A stretch of DNA of 64,000 nucleotides, taken from the NCBI RefSeq assembly GCF_014395975.1, contig NZ_CP060714.1, positions 62,001-126,000 on the forward strand. The letters run 5' to 3'. Under the pieces are notes generated by a model, which saw nothing but the letters and a program-made list of their open reading frames with translations, was not told the origin of the DNA and did not search any database. Shown here in pieces: positions 41,560 through 49,242 of the stretch. Made by a program: the position numbers and the translations under genes. This DNA is from Diaphorobacter ruginosibacter (GTDB taxonomy: Bacteria > Pseudomonadota > Gammaproteobacteria > Burkholderiales > Burkholderiaceae_C). Position 1 is the stretch's first letter. Every line of letters starts with the position of its first letter.

Positions 41560-42036
41560 TCAGTGTTTGGCGGGGCGCGCGCGGGTGGAGGAAGGTGCGG
41601 GGGCGGCACCCGATTCGGCGAACAGCTCGTAGAGCTTGAGCTCCTTGAGTTCATTCACCACGGCAGGCGGCAGGTCGTCGATGGTGCCGAGTCCCCCGGG
41701 CTGGTTTTCCAGCTCGGCCAGCACTTCGGCGCGCCAGGCGGGATCGCTGGAGATGTCCTGCTCGGTCACCGTGCGCTTCGGGGGGAAGATGCGCGCGCAG
41801 ATCACCCCCGCCAGAATGCATCCGGCGAGCCCTGCCAGCATGGCGTAGGCCTGCGCCAGCTGTTTGGATTCGACGATGGTGGCGAGCCAGCGCGTGGCAA
41901 GAAAGTAGCCCGTCACGCTGATGCCGATGCCGATCACGATGGCTCCTGCCAGGTGCTTCAGGTCGACGGTGTCACCCCAGACTTCGGCGAGTTGCCAGCG
42001 CTCGTGGCCGGCGGGTGGCTGTTGGTGGGTGGTCAT
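41560..42036 (-). CDS. Small membrane subunit, probable TctB-like partner
   Basis: A 158-residue protein with a hydrophilic N-terminus, two transmembrane segments (HLAGAIVIGIGISVTGYFLA and AYAMLAGLAGCILAGVICAR, about residues 28-85) and a polar C-terminal tail (ISSDPAWRAEVLAELENQPG). It is not a textbook TctB (which has four helices), but it lies 18 bases upstream of the TctA-like gene in the position of TctB. I infer that it is the small subunit of that transporter. It is separated by 234 bases from mvaA upstream. Confidence 0.65.
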   Translation of the reverse strand: MTTHQQPPAGHERWQLAEVWGDTVDLKHLAGAIVIGIGISVTGYFLATRWLATIVESKQLAQAYAMLAGLAGCILAGVICARIFPPKRTVTEQDISSDPAWRAEVLAELENQPGGLGTIDDLPPAVVNELKELKLYELFAESGAAPAPSSTRARPAKH

Positions 42037-42110
42037 GGTGCCTGTGTCTCCTTGGAATGCTCGGGGAATGCCCGACGCGGGCGCGTGCAGTGGCCTGCGC
42101 GCGCCTTGTG

Positions 42111-42146
42111 CGATGGGTGCGATGGGTCCGATGGGTCCGATGGGTG
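42111..42146. repeat. 9-bp tandem repeat between mvaA and the small membrane gene
   Basis: Four consecutive units of CGATGGGTG/C (42111-42146), followed by a degenerate CGGTGGG. The tract lies in the 234-base gap of a same-strand operon, which otherwise shows no gene. On the minus strand it reads as CACCCATCG units. Unit number may vary between strains and could alter spacing or mRNA structure. Confidence 0.85.
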
Positions 42147-42270
42147 CGGTGGGATATGGATGGACGCCGGATGAAGAAGGGAAGGACGAGGGCGAGCGCC
42201 CGGCGCGGCCAGGCCGGCATCCAACCGGCCGCCCCATGCACCGCTGCGCATGGGGAAGGCGGGAATGGGG

Positions 42271-43560
42271 TTACTTCGCGCCGCGCAGTTCGGCCAGCAC
42301 TTCGAGCGCGCGATCGGTGCGCACGTCATGCTCTGCGGCCAGGCGCTTGGCGACCTGTTCGACTTCCTCGCCCACGGCACCCGCGACCAGTGCGATGTTG
42401 CGTGCGTGCAGAGCCATGTGGCCGCGCTGGATGCCCTCGGTGGCCAGGGCGCGCAGCGCGCCCAGGTTCTGGGCCAGGCCGACGGCCGCGGCGATCTCGC
42501 CGAGTTCCTGCGCGGACTTCACATCCATGATCTTGAGTGCCAGGCGGGCCAGCGGGTGCGTCTTGGTGGCGCCGCCGACCAGGCCCACGGGCATGGGCAG
42601 CTCGATCGTGCCGACCAGTGCGCCGCTGTTGTCCTTCTCCCAGGTGGTGAGCGAGGTGTAGTGGCCGCTGCGGCTGGCATAGGCATGCGCGCCGGCTTCC
42701 ACCGCGCGCCAGTCGTTGCCGGTGGCAACGATGACCGGGTCGATGCCGTTCATGATGCCCTTGTTGTGCGTTGCCGCGCGGTAGGGGTCGATGGCTGCGA
42801 AGGTGTAGGCGTCCAGGATGCCTTCGATGATCTCGGCGCCGCTGCGCTCCTTGGTGGTCATCGTCTCCGGTGTCAGGCGCACGCGGGCACGGGCCAGGCG
42901 CAGGTCGGCCAGGTTGGACAGGATGCGCAGGCGCACCGAGCCGCCGGTGAGCTTCTCGACCAGGGGCGAGACCGATTCGGCCATGGTGTTGACGGTGTTC
43001 GCGCCCATGGCGTCGCGCACGTCCACGATCAGGTGCATCACCACCATCGGGCCGCGTGGCGAACTTGGGAACACATGGACCTCGATGTCCTTGCAGCCAC
43101 CACCCAGGCCGATCAGCACCTTGTCGCGGCTGTTGGCAAGCGCAAGGATTTCATCGCGGGCCTTGAACAGCGCGATGCGCGCGCCATACGGGTCGTTCAC
43201 GCCGACGATCTGCACCTGCGCGCGCATCAGCGGCTGGGTGCTCGAGGTCTGGAAGCCGCCATCCTCGCGTGCCAGCTTGGCCATGTACGACGCGGCGGCA
43301 ATGATGGAAGGCTCTTCCACGGCCAGCGGCACGAGCACGTCACGGCCGTTGATCTGGAAGTTGCCCGCCACGCCGATCGGCAGCTCGAAGGTGCCGATCA
43401 CGTTCTCGATCATGCCGTCGGCCAGCGAGTGCGGCAGCGCGCCGGGGTTGGCGATCAGGGCACGCTCCTCGGCGCTCAGGTTGCAGGCGTTGGCGATATG
43501 GTCCCAGCGCTGGGCGGGATTGAGTGCGCGGAAATTGGGAAGGCGGGAGTCGATGGCCAT
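42271..43560 (-). CDS. mvaA: Hydroxymethylglutaryl-CoA reductase, degradative (class II)
   Basis: A 429-residue class II HMG-CoA reductase that closely matches the Pseudomonas mevalonii enzyme along its length (MIENVIGTFELPIGVAGNFQ, ILSNLADLRLARARVRLTPE). Catalytic residues by that enzyme's numbering are present: Glu83 in VEEPSI, Lys267 in THNKGIMNG, Asp283 in GNDWRAVE and His381 in RGHMALHARN. It oxidises mevalonate to HMG-CoA with NAD(P) in catabolism. Betaproteobacteria make isoprenoids by the MEP route, so a catabolic role is expected. The ATG at 43560 is used; a TTG two codons upstream is also open. HMG-CoA lyase is not in the window. Confidence 0.95.
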   Translation of the reverse strand: MAIDSRLPNFRALNPAQRWDHIANACNLSAEERALIANPGALPHSLADGMIENVIGTFELPIGVAGNFQINGRDVLVPLAVEEPSIIAAASYMAKLAREDGGFQTSSTQPLMRAQVQIVGVNDPYGARIALFKARDEILALANSRDKVLIGLGGGCKDIEVHVFPSSPRGPMVVMHLIVDVRDAMGANTVNTMAESVSPLVEKLTGGSVRLRILSNLADLRLARARVRLTPETMTTKERSGAEIIEGILDAYTFAAIDPYRAATHNKGIMNGIDPVIVATGNDWRAVEAGAHAYASRSGHYTSLTTWEKDNSGALVGTIELPMPVGLVGGATKTHPLARLALKIMDVKSAQELGEIAAAVGLAQNLGALRALATEGIQRGHMALHARNIALVAGAVGEEVEQVAKRLAAEHDVRTDRALEVLAELRGAK

Positions 43561-43603
43561 GTTCAAGGGTCCGGAAAAAGAATGCGCCCCATCGGCGCAG
43601 ATT

Positions 43604-43668
43604 CAAACAGTTGGACAAACTGTATTCAAACTGTACCCTTGATTAAAGGTACAGTTTGGGCAAACAGT
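43604..43668. promoter_or_regulatory. Composite operator between mvaA and the MocR gene
   Basis: Five related half-sites lie here: CAAACAGT at 43604-43611, CAAACTGTA at 43616-43624 and again at 43627-43635 (11 bases apart, same face of the helix), an inverted TACAGTTTG at 43650-43658 and CAAACAGT at 43661-43668. The pair CAAACTGTACC (43627-43637) / GGTACAGTTTG (43648-43658) is a perfect 11-base inverted repeat. This mixture of direct and inverted repeats is typical of MocR targets. The site probably controls both divergent genes. Confidence 0.75.
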
Positions 43669-43769
43669 CTCGCTGCAGTGCAACAATCCGGGCCTGCCGT
43701 GGTCCGGTGCGCCCCCCGAAAACCACCATGCACGCAGAAGACAGACAAGAAAGAGAAGAGGCAGACCGC

Positions 43770-45185
43770 ATGAACGAGACAAGACGCTCCGCGCCGATCG
43801 CGGAAAAGCTGGCAGACCTGATCGGCCAGCAGATCGCTGATGGCGTGTACCAGCCGGGCGACAAGCTGCCCTCGCTGCGCGAGCTGGCCCAGTTGCACCG
43901 CTATGCCAAGAACACCGTGGTGTCGGCCTTCGACCTGCTGGTCTCGCGCGGGCTGATCGAGCCGCGCCGCGGCTCCGGCTTCTACGTCTCGCAGCAGTTG
44001 CGCAAGGCGAGAGTGGCCGACGAGGACAGCGGGCAGCTCGTGCGCGCGATGGACACCGTCTGGCTGGCGCGCGAGCAGCTCATCACGCAGCCCGAAGTGG
44101 CCGCCGTGGGTGACGGTTTCCCGCCGATCGGATGGCTGGCCGACATGCGCATGGACCGTTACTACCAGAAGGTGGTGCGCACGGGGCTCGGATCGTTGTT
44201 CCGCTATGGCAACCGCTTCGGTTATGCGCCGCTGCGCGACAGCCTGGTGCGCAAGCTGGGCGTGCTGGGGCTCGGCGTCACGCCGAACCAGCTGGTGCTC
44301 ACGCATGGCGCAAACGATGCGCTTGACCTGGTGATCCGCTACTTCGTGCCGCCGGGCGCGACCGTGCTGGTCGACGAGCCGGGCTATTACCTGCTGTTCG
44401 GCAAGCTCAAGCTCGCGGGCGCGCGCGTGATCGGCGTGCCGCGCCTGGCCGACGGGCCCGACCTGGCGGCGCTGGAGGGCATCCTCGCGGCAGAGCGCCC
44501 GCGCCTCTTCTTCACGCAGTCGGTGGCGCACAACCCCACGGGCTCGGACATCAGCGCCGCCAAGGCGTATCGCCTGCTGCAACTGGCAGAGAAGCACAAC
44601 CTCGCGATCGTGGAAGACGATCCGTTCGCCGATTTCAAGCCGACGTCGGCGGTGCGGCTGTCCACGCTCGACCAGCTCGAGCGCACGATCTACATCGGCA
44701 GCTTCTCCAAGTCGTTCTCGGCGGCGCTGCGCGTGGGCTACATCGCATGCAGCGCGGCGCTCGCCAACGACCTGGCCGACCTGAAGGCGCTGATCCACGT
44801 GAGCGGGTCGGAGTACTGCGAGCGCATGGTCGACGTGATGCTGCGCGAAGGCCGCTACGAGCGCCATCTGGTGAAGCTGCGCCAGAAGCTCGGAGCCGCC
44901 ACCGAACAGGCGCAGCAATGGCTGGACGAGCAAGGCTGCACGGTGTTCGCGCGCAATGCACAGACCCTGTACCTGTGGGTGAAATTTCCCGGCATGGACG
45001 ACTCGCTACGGCTGGCCGAGGCCCTGCTGCCACAGGGAGTGAAGATGGCGCCGGGGCGCGTCTTTCATCTGGATTCGTCGGCGCGGTCGGAATGGTCGCG
45101 CTGCAACGTGGCGGCGATGCTGGATCCGCGGTTTCAGACGGCGGTGGCGGGGTTGCTGCGTAATAGGGGCGGGCGGGATTCCTAG
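43770..45185 (+). CDS. MocR-family regulator (GntR HTH plus aminotransferase fold)
   Basis: A 471-residue MocR/PdxR-type regulator. Residues 9-75 are a GntR winged helix (AEKLADLIGQQIADGVYQPG, ELAQLHRYAKNTVVSAFDLL). Residues 110-465 are a fold-type I aminotransferase-like domain with the PLP lysine Lys314 in IGSFSKSFSAALRVGY and the partner NPTGSDIS. The start at 43770 is preferred because AAGAGG lies about 8 bases upstream and the HTH begins nine residues later; an ATG at 43728 is an alternative. It diverges from mvaA over a multi-copy operator. An effector such as PLP or an amino compound is normal for the family; its link with mevalonate is not. Confidence 0.92.
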   Translation: MNETRRSAPIAEKLADLIGQQIADGVYQPGDKLPSLRELAQLHRYAKNTVVSAFDLLVSRGLIEPRRGSGFYVSQQLRKARVADEDSGQLVRAMDTVWLAREQLITQPEVAAVGDGFPPIGWLADMRMDRYYQKVVRTGLGSLFRYGNRFGYAPLRDSLVRKLGVLGLGVTPNQLVLTHGANDALDLVIRYFVPPGATVLVDEPGYYLLFGKLKLAGARVIGVPRLADGPDLAALEGILAAERPRLFFTQSVAHNPTGSDISAAKAYRLLQLAEKHNLAIVEDDPFADFKPTSAVRLSTLDQLERTIYIGSFSKSFSAALRVGYIACSAALANDLADLKALIHVSGSEYCERMVDVMLREGRYERHLVKLRQKLGAATEQAQQWLDEQGCTVFARNAQTLYLWVKFPGMDDSLRLAEALLPQGVKMAPGRVFHLDSSARSEWSRCNVAAMLDPRFQTAVAGLLRNRGGRDS

Positions 45186-45323
45186 AGGGCTTTCAAAAAA
45201 CGCATGAACGAGTTGCTCGTGAATCGGGATGCATCACAAAAAGAACGAAGTCAACCGTCAGCGAAGCCTGGGGAAGCCCAGGGCAGGCATGAATGTTAAG
45301 TGCAACTGCAACGCATTCGGCAA

Positions 45324-46025
45324 CTACTGCGCAGTCTCTGCATGCCTGCGCACAATAGCCTCGCGCACATTCTGCACGTGCGCCATGGCCGCCTTGTCGG
45401 CCGCCGGGGCGTTGCCCGAGAGGATGGCGTCGCACATGGCCTGGTAGTCGCGCATGCGGACCTTCTGCAGCGTGGACGGGCGATGCTGTGCATAGACGAT
45501 GGGCATCTGGATGGCGGGGAAGAGCCGCCGCAGTTCCTGGCTGCCGCTGGCATCGAGCAGCGCGCGGTAGAGGCTGCGACGGCCGCGTGCGAAGGCCTCG
45601 GTGTCCTGTGCCGCATCGGCGGCACCGAGTTCGCGCAGGGCCTGCTCGATGGCTGTGCGCGGGCGTCCCTCCTGGACGCCGTGTGCCGCGCTGCGTGCCA
45701 GCAGGCCGGTCATGCGCTCGGCGACGTCGAGTACTTCGAGGGTCTGCTGCAGGGTGAGCGAGCGGATGGCGGCCCCCCGGTTGCGTGAGAGCTCGACCAC
45801 GCCTTCGGCGGCGAGGCGCTGCAGTGCCTCGCGCACGGAATTGCGGCTCACGCCGTACTGTTCGGCCAGGTCGACCTCCACCAGCCGCTGCCCGGGGACG
45901 AAGGCCTGCGCTTCCAGCCCGCTCATGATGCCGTAGAAGACGCTGCCGGAGGCGCTGCGTACACCTTCCGCACCGTGCTGTGCCGCTTCGTCGTCGTGTT
46001 GCTCGGTCATCATGGTGCGTGTCAT
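45324..46025 (-). CDS. GntR-family transcriptional regulator, FCD subfamily
   Basis: A 233-residue FCD-type GntR regulator. The winged helix (residues about 33-85) includes QRLVEVDLAEQYGVSRNSVR and EALQRLAAEGVVELSRNRGA. The helical FCD domain shows TLEVLDVAERMTGLLARSAA and late VRMRDYQAMCDAILSGNAPA. The ATG at 46025 is used; MMTEQ at 46013 is an alternative. It diverges from the acyl-CoA dehydrogenase operon with a palindrome of the FCD consensus between them, so it is the likely repressor. The 138 bases between it and the mocR stop hold nothing I can identify. Confidence 0.9.
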   Translation of the reverse strand: MTRTMMTEQHDDEAAQHGAEGVRSASGSVFYGIMSGLEAQAFVPGQRLVEVDLAEQYGVSRNSVREALQRLAAEGVVELSRNRGAAIRSLTLQQTLEVLDVAERMTGLLARSAAHGVQEGRPRTAIEQALRELGAADAAQDTEAFARGRRSLYRALLDASGSQELRRLFPAIQMPIVYAQHRPSTLQKVRMRDYQAMCDAILSGNAPAADKAAMAHVQNVREAIVRRHAETAQ

Positions 46026-46149
46026 AGGGCCAATGCGGATGAAAGTAACGGGTATCTTACTGAGAGGCGACAAACGGAGGAAAGCTCCGCCGGCCCTGTC
46101 TATGCTGTCGCCAACAGGATAGCTGTATGTCTTCTCGCCGTGCTTCAAT

Positions 46150-46162
46150 ATTGTTCAACAAT
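46150..46162. promoter_or_regulatory. FCD-GntR operator palindrome
   Basis: ATTGTTCAACAAT is a perfect 13-base palindrome that contains TTGTTCAACAA, an exact match to the FCD consensus TNGTNNNACNA. It lies 80 bases before the acyl-CoA dehydrogenase ATG and 125 bases from the divergent gntR gene. Confidence 0.7.
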
Positions 46163-46241
46163 TTTGGGCGCCGCGCTGGAGTTGTGTGGAGTGATATGTA
46201 TGGCCTTGCAGGCCGGGCGCCCGTGTCAGCAGGAGAACTTC

Positions 46242-47435
46242 ATGGATTTTTCGCTTTCCCCGCAACTGCGCGAACTGCAGGAGAGAACGCGGCGCTTCAT
46301 CGCCGAGCAGGTGATTCCGCTGGAGCGCGATCCGCGGCAGTCGGCGCACGGGCCGAGTGAGGAGCTGCGCCGCGAACTGGTCGGCCGCGCCCGTGAAGCG
46401 GGCCTGCTCACGCCGCATGCCTCGAAGGCGTTGGGCGGCATCGGCCTCACGCACATCGAGAAGGCCGTGGTGTTCGAGGAGGCTGGCTACTCCTGGCTCG
46501 GCCCCACGGCGATGAACATCCATGCGCCGGACGAGGGCAACATCCACCTGATGGAAGAGGTGGCCACCGAAGCGCAGAAGGAGCGCTGGCTGCGTCCGCA
46601 GGTCGAGGGACGGACCCGCTCGTGCTTCGCCATGACCGAGCCGTCGCCCGGCGCCGGCGCGGACCCTTCGATGCTGGCCACCACGGCCGTGAAGGACGGC
46701 GACGACTACCTCATCAACGGCGTGAAGTGGTTCATTACCGGGGCCGAAGGCGCGGACTACGTGATCATCATGGCGCGCATGGAAGACGGTTCGGCCACCA
46801 TGTTCCTGTCCGACATGGACCGTCCCGAGATCGTGCTCGAGCGCAGCATGGACGCCATGGACTCCTGCTTCACCGGGGGCCACGGCGTGCTGCGCTTCAA
46901 CAACCTGCGCGTGCCCGCGAGCGACGTGCTGGGCGAGGTCGGCAAGGGCTTCCGCTATGCACAGGTGCGGCTTGCGCCCGCGCGCCTCACGCACTGCATG
47001 CGCTGGCTTGGCCAGGCGCGCCGCGCGCATGAGACCGCGCTCGAATACACCCGCAGGCGCCAGGCGTTCGGCAAGCCGCTGGCGGAGCACGAAGGCGTGG
47101 GCTTCATGCTGGCCGACAACGACATGGATCTGCATACCGCGCGCCTGAACATCTGGCATACCGCGTGGCTGCTCGACCAGGGCGAGAAGGGCAACTACGA
47201 GTCGAGCCGTGCCAAGGTGATCTGCTCCGAGGCCGAATGGCGCGTGGTGGATCGCAGCGTGCAGATGCTGGGCGGGCAGGGCGTGACCGGCGAGACGCCG
47301 GTGATGCGCATCTTCAACGACATGCGTGCCTTCCGCATCTATGACGGCCCGAGCGAAGTGCACCGCTGGAGCATGGCGAGGAAGCTCGTGCATCTGGCTG
47401 AAACGGCCGCAGCGGCGGCGGAGGGTCCGGCATGA
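46242..47435 (+). CDS. Acyl-CoA dehydrogenase (ACAD10/11-like)
   Basis: A 397-residue FAD flavoprotein with the three acyl-CoA dehydrogenase domains. Recognisable elements are CFAMTEPSPGAGADPS, MLATTAVKDGDDYLINGVKW, RRQAFGKPLAEHEGVGFMLA and MLGGQGVTGETPVMRIFNDM, ending in YDGPSEVHRWSMARK. The DGP-x-EVH ending is typical of the ACAD10/11 and bacterial LvaC group. AGGAG lies 6 bases before the ATG at 46242. It is the first gene of an operon with an SDR and an APH-type kinase (both overlaps ATGA). The likely role is elimination of phosphate and oxidation-related rearrangement in 4-hydroxyacyl-CoA breakdown. Confidence 0.9.
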   Translation: MDFSLSPQLRELQERTRRFIAEQVIPLERDPRQSAHGPSEELRRELVGRAREAGLLTPHASKALGGIGLTHIEKAVVFEEAGYSWLGPTAMNIHAPDEGNIHLMEEVATEAQKERWLRPQVEGRTRSCFAMTEPSPGAGADPSMLATTAVKDGDDYLINGVKWFITGAEGADYVIIMARMEDGSATMFLSDMDRPEIVLERSMDAMDSCFTGGHGVLRFNNLRVPASDVLGEVGKGFRYAQVRLAPARLTHCMRWLGQARRAHETALEYTRRRQAFGKPLAEHEGVGFMLADNDMDLHTARLNIWHTAWLLDQGEKGNYESSRAKVICSEAEWRVVDRSVQMLGGQGVTGETPVMRIFNDMRAFRIYDGPSEVHRWSMARKLVHLAETAAAAAEGPA

Positions 47436-48208
47436 GCAGCGACGTGATGAACAAATTCAGCCTTGAGGGCAAGCTGGTCCTCGTGACCGGCGCATCGAGC
47501 GGCCTCGGCACCCATTTCGCGAGGATGCTCGCGGCCCAGGGCGCGAAGGTGGCTGTGGCGGCCCGGCGCGCGGACAAGCTGCAGTCCGTGGTGGATGAGA
47601 TCGTGCGGGGCGGCGGGCAGGCGCGTGCCTTCTCGCTCGATGTGAGCCACGCGCAGAGCGTGCGCGACTGCTTTGATGCGATGGGCGCGTGGGGCGTGCC
47701 CGACGTGGTCATCAACAACGCGGGCGTGACCGTCACGCGCGCGCTGCTCGAGCAGACCGAGGACGACTTCGACCAGGTGATGGACACCAACCTCAAGGGC
47801 AACTGGCTGGTCGCCACCGAAGGCGCGCGCCGCATGGTGGCCGCGAAGAAGGGGGGAGCCATCGTGAACGTGGCCTCGATCCTCGGCGAACGCGTGGGCG
47901 GCGGCGTGGCTCCGTACGCCATCTCCAAGGCCGGAGTGATCCAGGCCACCAAGGCGATGGCGCTCGAGCTCGCGCGTTACGGTATCCGCGTGAATGCCTT
48001 GCTGCCGGGCTATGTGATCACCGACCTGAACCGGGACTTCCTGACCAGCGAACTCGGTGAAAAGCTGCGCATGCGCATTCCCAGCCGCCGCTTCAGCGAG
48101 CTTTCCGACCTGGACGGGCCGCTGCTGCTGCTGGCCTCCGATGCGGGCGCGGCGATGTCGGGCGCCACGGTGGCCGTGGACGGCGCACACCTGGTGAGCG
48201 GGCTATGA
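47432..48208 (+). CDS. SDR-family oxidoreductase
   Basis: A 258-residue short-chain dehydrogenase. The cofactor motif TGASSGLG is at residues 19-26, NNAGVTVTR follows near 92, and the catalytic Tyr162-x3-Lys166 sits in YAISKAGVIQATKAMALELA. Basic residues after the glycine motif (VAARRADKLQ) suggest NADP(H) preference. Overlaps on both sides (ATGA) tie it to the acyl-CoA dehydrogenase and kinase genes. In the levulinate/4-hydroxyacid route the equivalent SDR (LvaD) acts on the 3-hydroxyacyl-CoA product. Confidence 0.92.
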   Translation: MSSDVMNKFSLEGKLVLVTGASSGLGTHFARMLAAQGAKVAVAARRADKLQSVVDEIVRGGGQARAFSLDVSHAQSVRDCFDAMGAWGVPDVVINNAGVTVTRALLEQTEDDFDQVMDTNLKGNWLVATEGARRMVAAKKGGAIVNVASILGERVGGGVAPYAISKAGVIQATKAMALELARYGIRVNALLPGYVITDLNRDFLTSELGEKLRMRIPSRRFSELSDLDGPLLLLASDAGAAMSGATVAVDGAHLVSGL

Positions 48209-49242
48209 GCGCGGCAGCACTCAGTCTCCCCGTGGACGCGCTGGGAGCCTACCTGCGCGGCAAGGGCCTCGCGGATGCCGACGCATTGAGCGTGAGCGTG
48301 CTCGCGGGCGGCCAGTCCAATCCCACGTTCCGCATCGATGCGGGCAAGAACCGCCAGTACGTGCTGCGCAAGAAGCCGCCGGGAACACTGGTCGCCTCGG
48401 CCCACGCGATCGACCGTGAGTTCCGGGTGATGAAGGCGCTTGCCGGCTCCGGGGTGCCGGTGCCGCGCATGCTCGACTATTGCGAGGACGACAGTCTCAT
48501 CGGCACGCCGTTCTACGTGATGGAGTTCCTGCAGGGCCGCGTGTTCATGGACCAGGGCCTGCCGGGCATGGACCAGGCCGAGCGCCTGGCGATCTACCGC
48601 GAGATGAATCGCGTGATCGCCACGCTGCATGCGGTCGACTACAAGGCGGCGGGGCTCCAGGACTACGGCAGGGAAGGCAACTATGTCGCCCGGCAGATCG
48701 CACGCTGGACACGCCAGTGCAGGGAATCCACGCTGCCCGTGAACGACGCCATGCACAAGCTCATGGACTGGTTGCCCGGGCATCTGCCGGAAGGCGACGA
48801 GACCACGCTGGTGCATGGCGACTACCGGCTCGACAATCTGATCTTCCATCCCACCGAGGCGCGCGTGATCGGCGTGCTGGACTGGGAGCTCTCGACGCTC
48901 GGCCACCCGCTGGCCGACCTGTCGTACCAATGCATGGGCTGGCGCATTCCGCATGACCTCTGGCGCGGCATCGGAGGGCTCGATCTCGCGGACCTGGGCA
49001 TCCCGTCCGAGGAGCAGTACGTGAAGTGGTACGGCGAGGCGACAGGGCGCGACGCGGCGGGGCACTGGGATTTCTACATCGCCTACAACCTGTTCCGCAT
49101 GGCGGCGATCCTGCACGGCATTGCGCAGCGCGCGGCCGAAGGCAATGCGTCCGCGGACGATGCTGTGGAAACGGGCCGCAAGGCCGGTCCGCTGGCCGAC
49201 CTTGGATGGGAGGCTGCGCAGCGCTACATGGCCTCGCGCTGA
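48205..49242 (+). CDS. APH-family phosphotransferase (LvaA/ACAD10-kinase-like)
   Basis: A 345-residue kinase-like protein. Features are GGQSNPTFRIDAGKNRQYVL (nucleotide-binding N-lobe), LVHGDYRLDNLIFHP containing the catalytic HGD-x4-N, and VIGVLDWELSTLGHPLADL with the Mg-binding DWE. This family includes the kinase half of ACAD10/11 and LvaA, which phosphorylate the 4-hydroxy group of 4-hydroxyacyl-CoA. It is the last gene of the operon, with an ATGA overlap upstream. LvaA needs a small partner LvaB (DUF6285); no such gene is seen here. The last 19 bases overlap the convergent esterase gene. Confidence 0.88.
   Translation: MSAAALSLPVDALGAYLRGKGLADADALSVSVLAGGQSNPTFRIDAGKNRQYVLRKKPPGTLVASAHAIDREFRVMKALAGSGVPVPRMLDYCEDDSLIGTPFYVMEFLQGRVFMDQGLPGMDQAERLAIYREMNRVIATLHAVDYKAAGLQDYGREGNYVARQIARWTRQCRESTLPVNDAMHKLMDWLPGHLPEGDETTLVHGDYRLDNLIFHPTEARVIGVLDWELSTLGHPLADLSYQCMGWRIPHDLWRGIGGLDLADLGIPSEEQYVKWYGEATGRDAAGHWDFYIAYNLFRMAAILHGIAQRAAEGNASADDAVETGRKAGPLADLGWEAAQRYMASR

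Noticed and set aside
42111..42146. Short tandem repeat considered as a CRISPR array.
   Set aside because: Units are 9 bases and adjacent with no spacers, and no cas genes are present.
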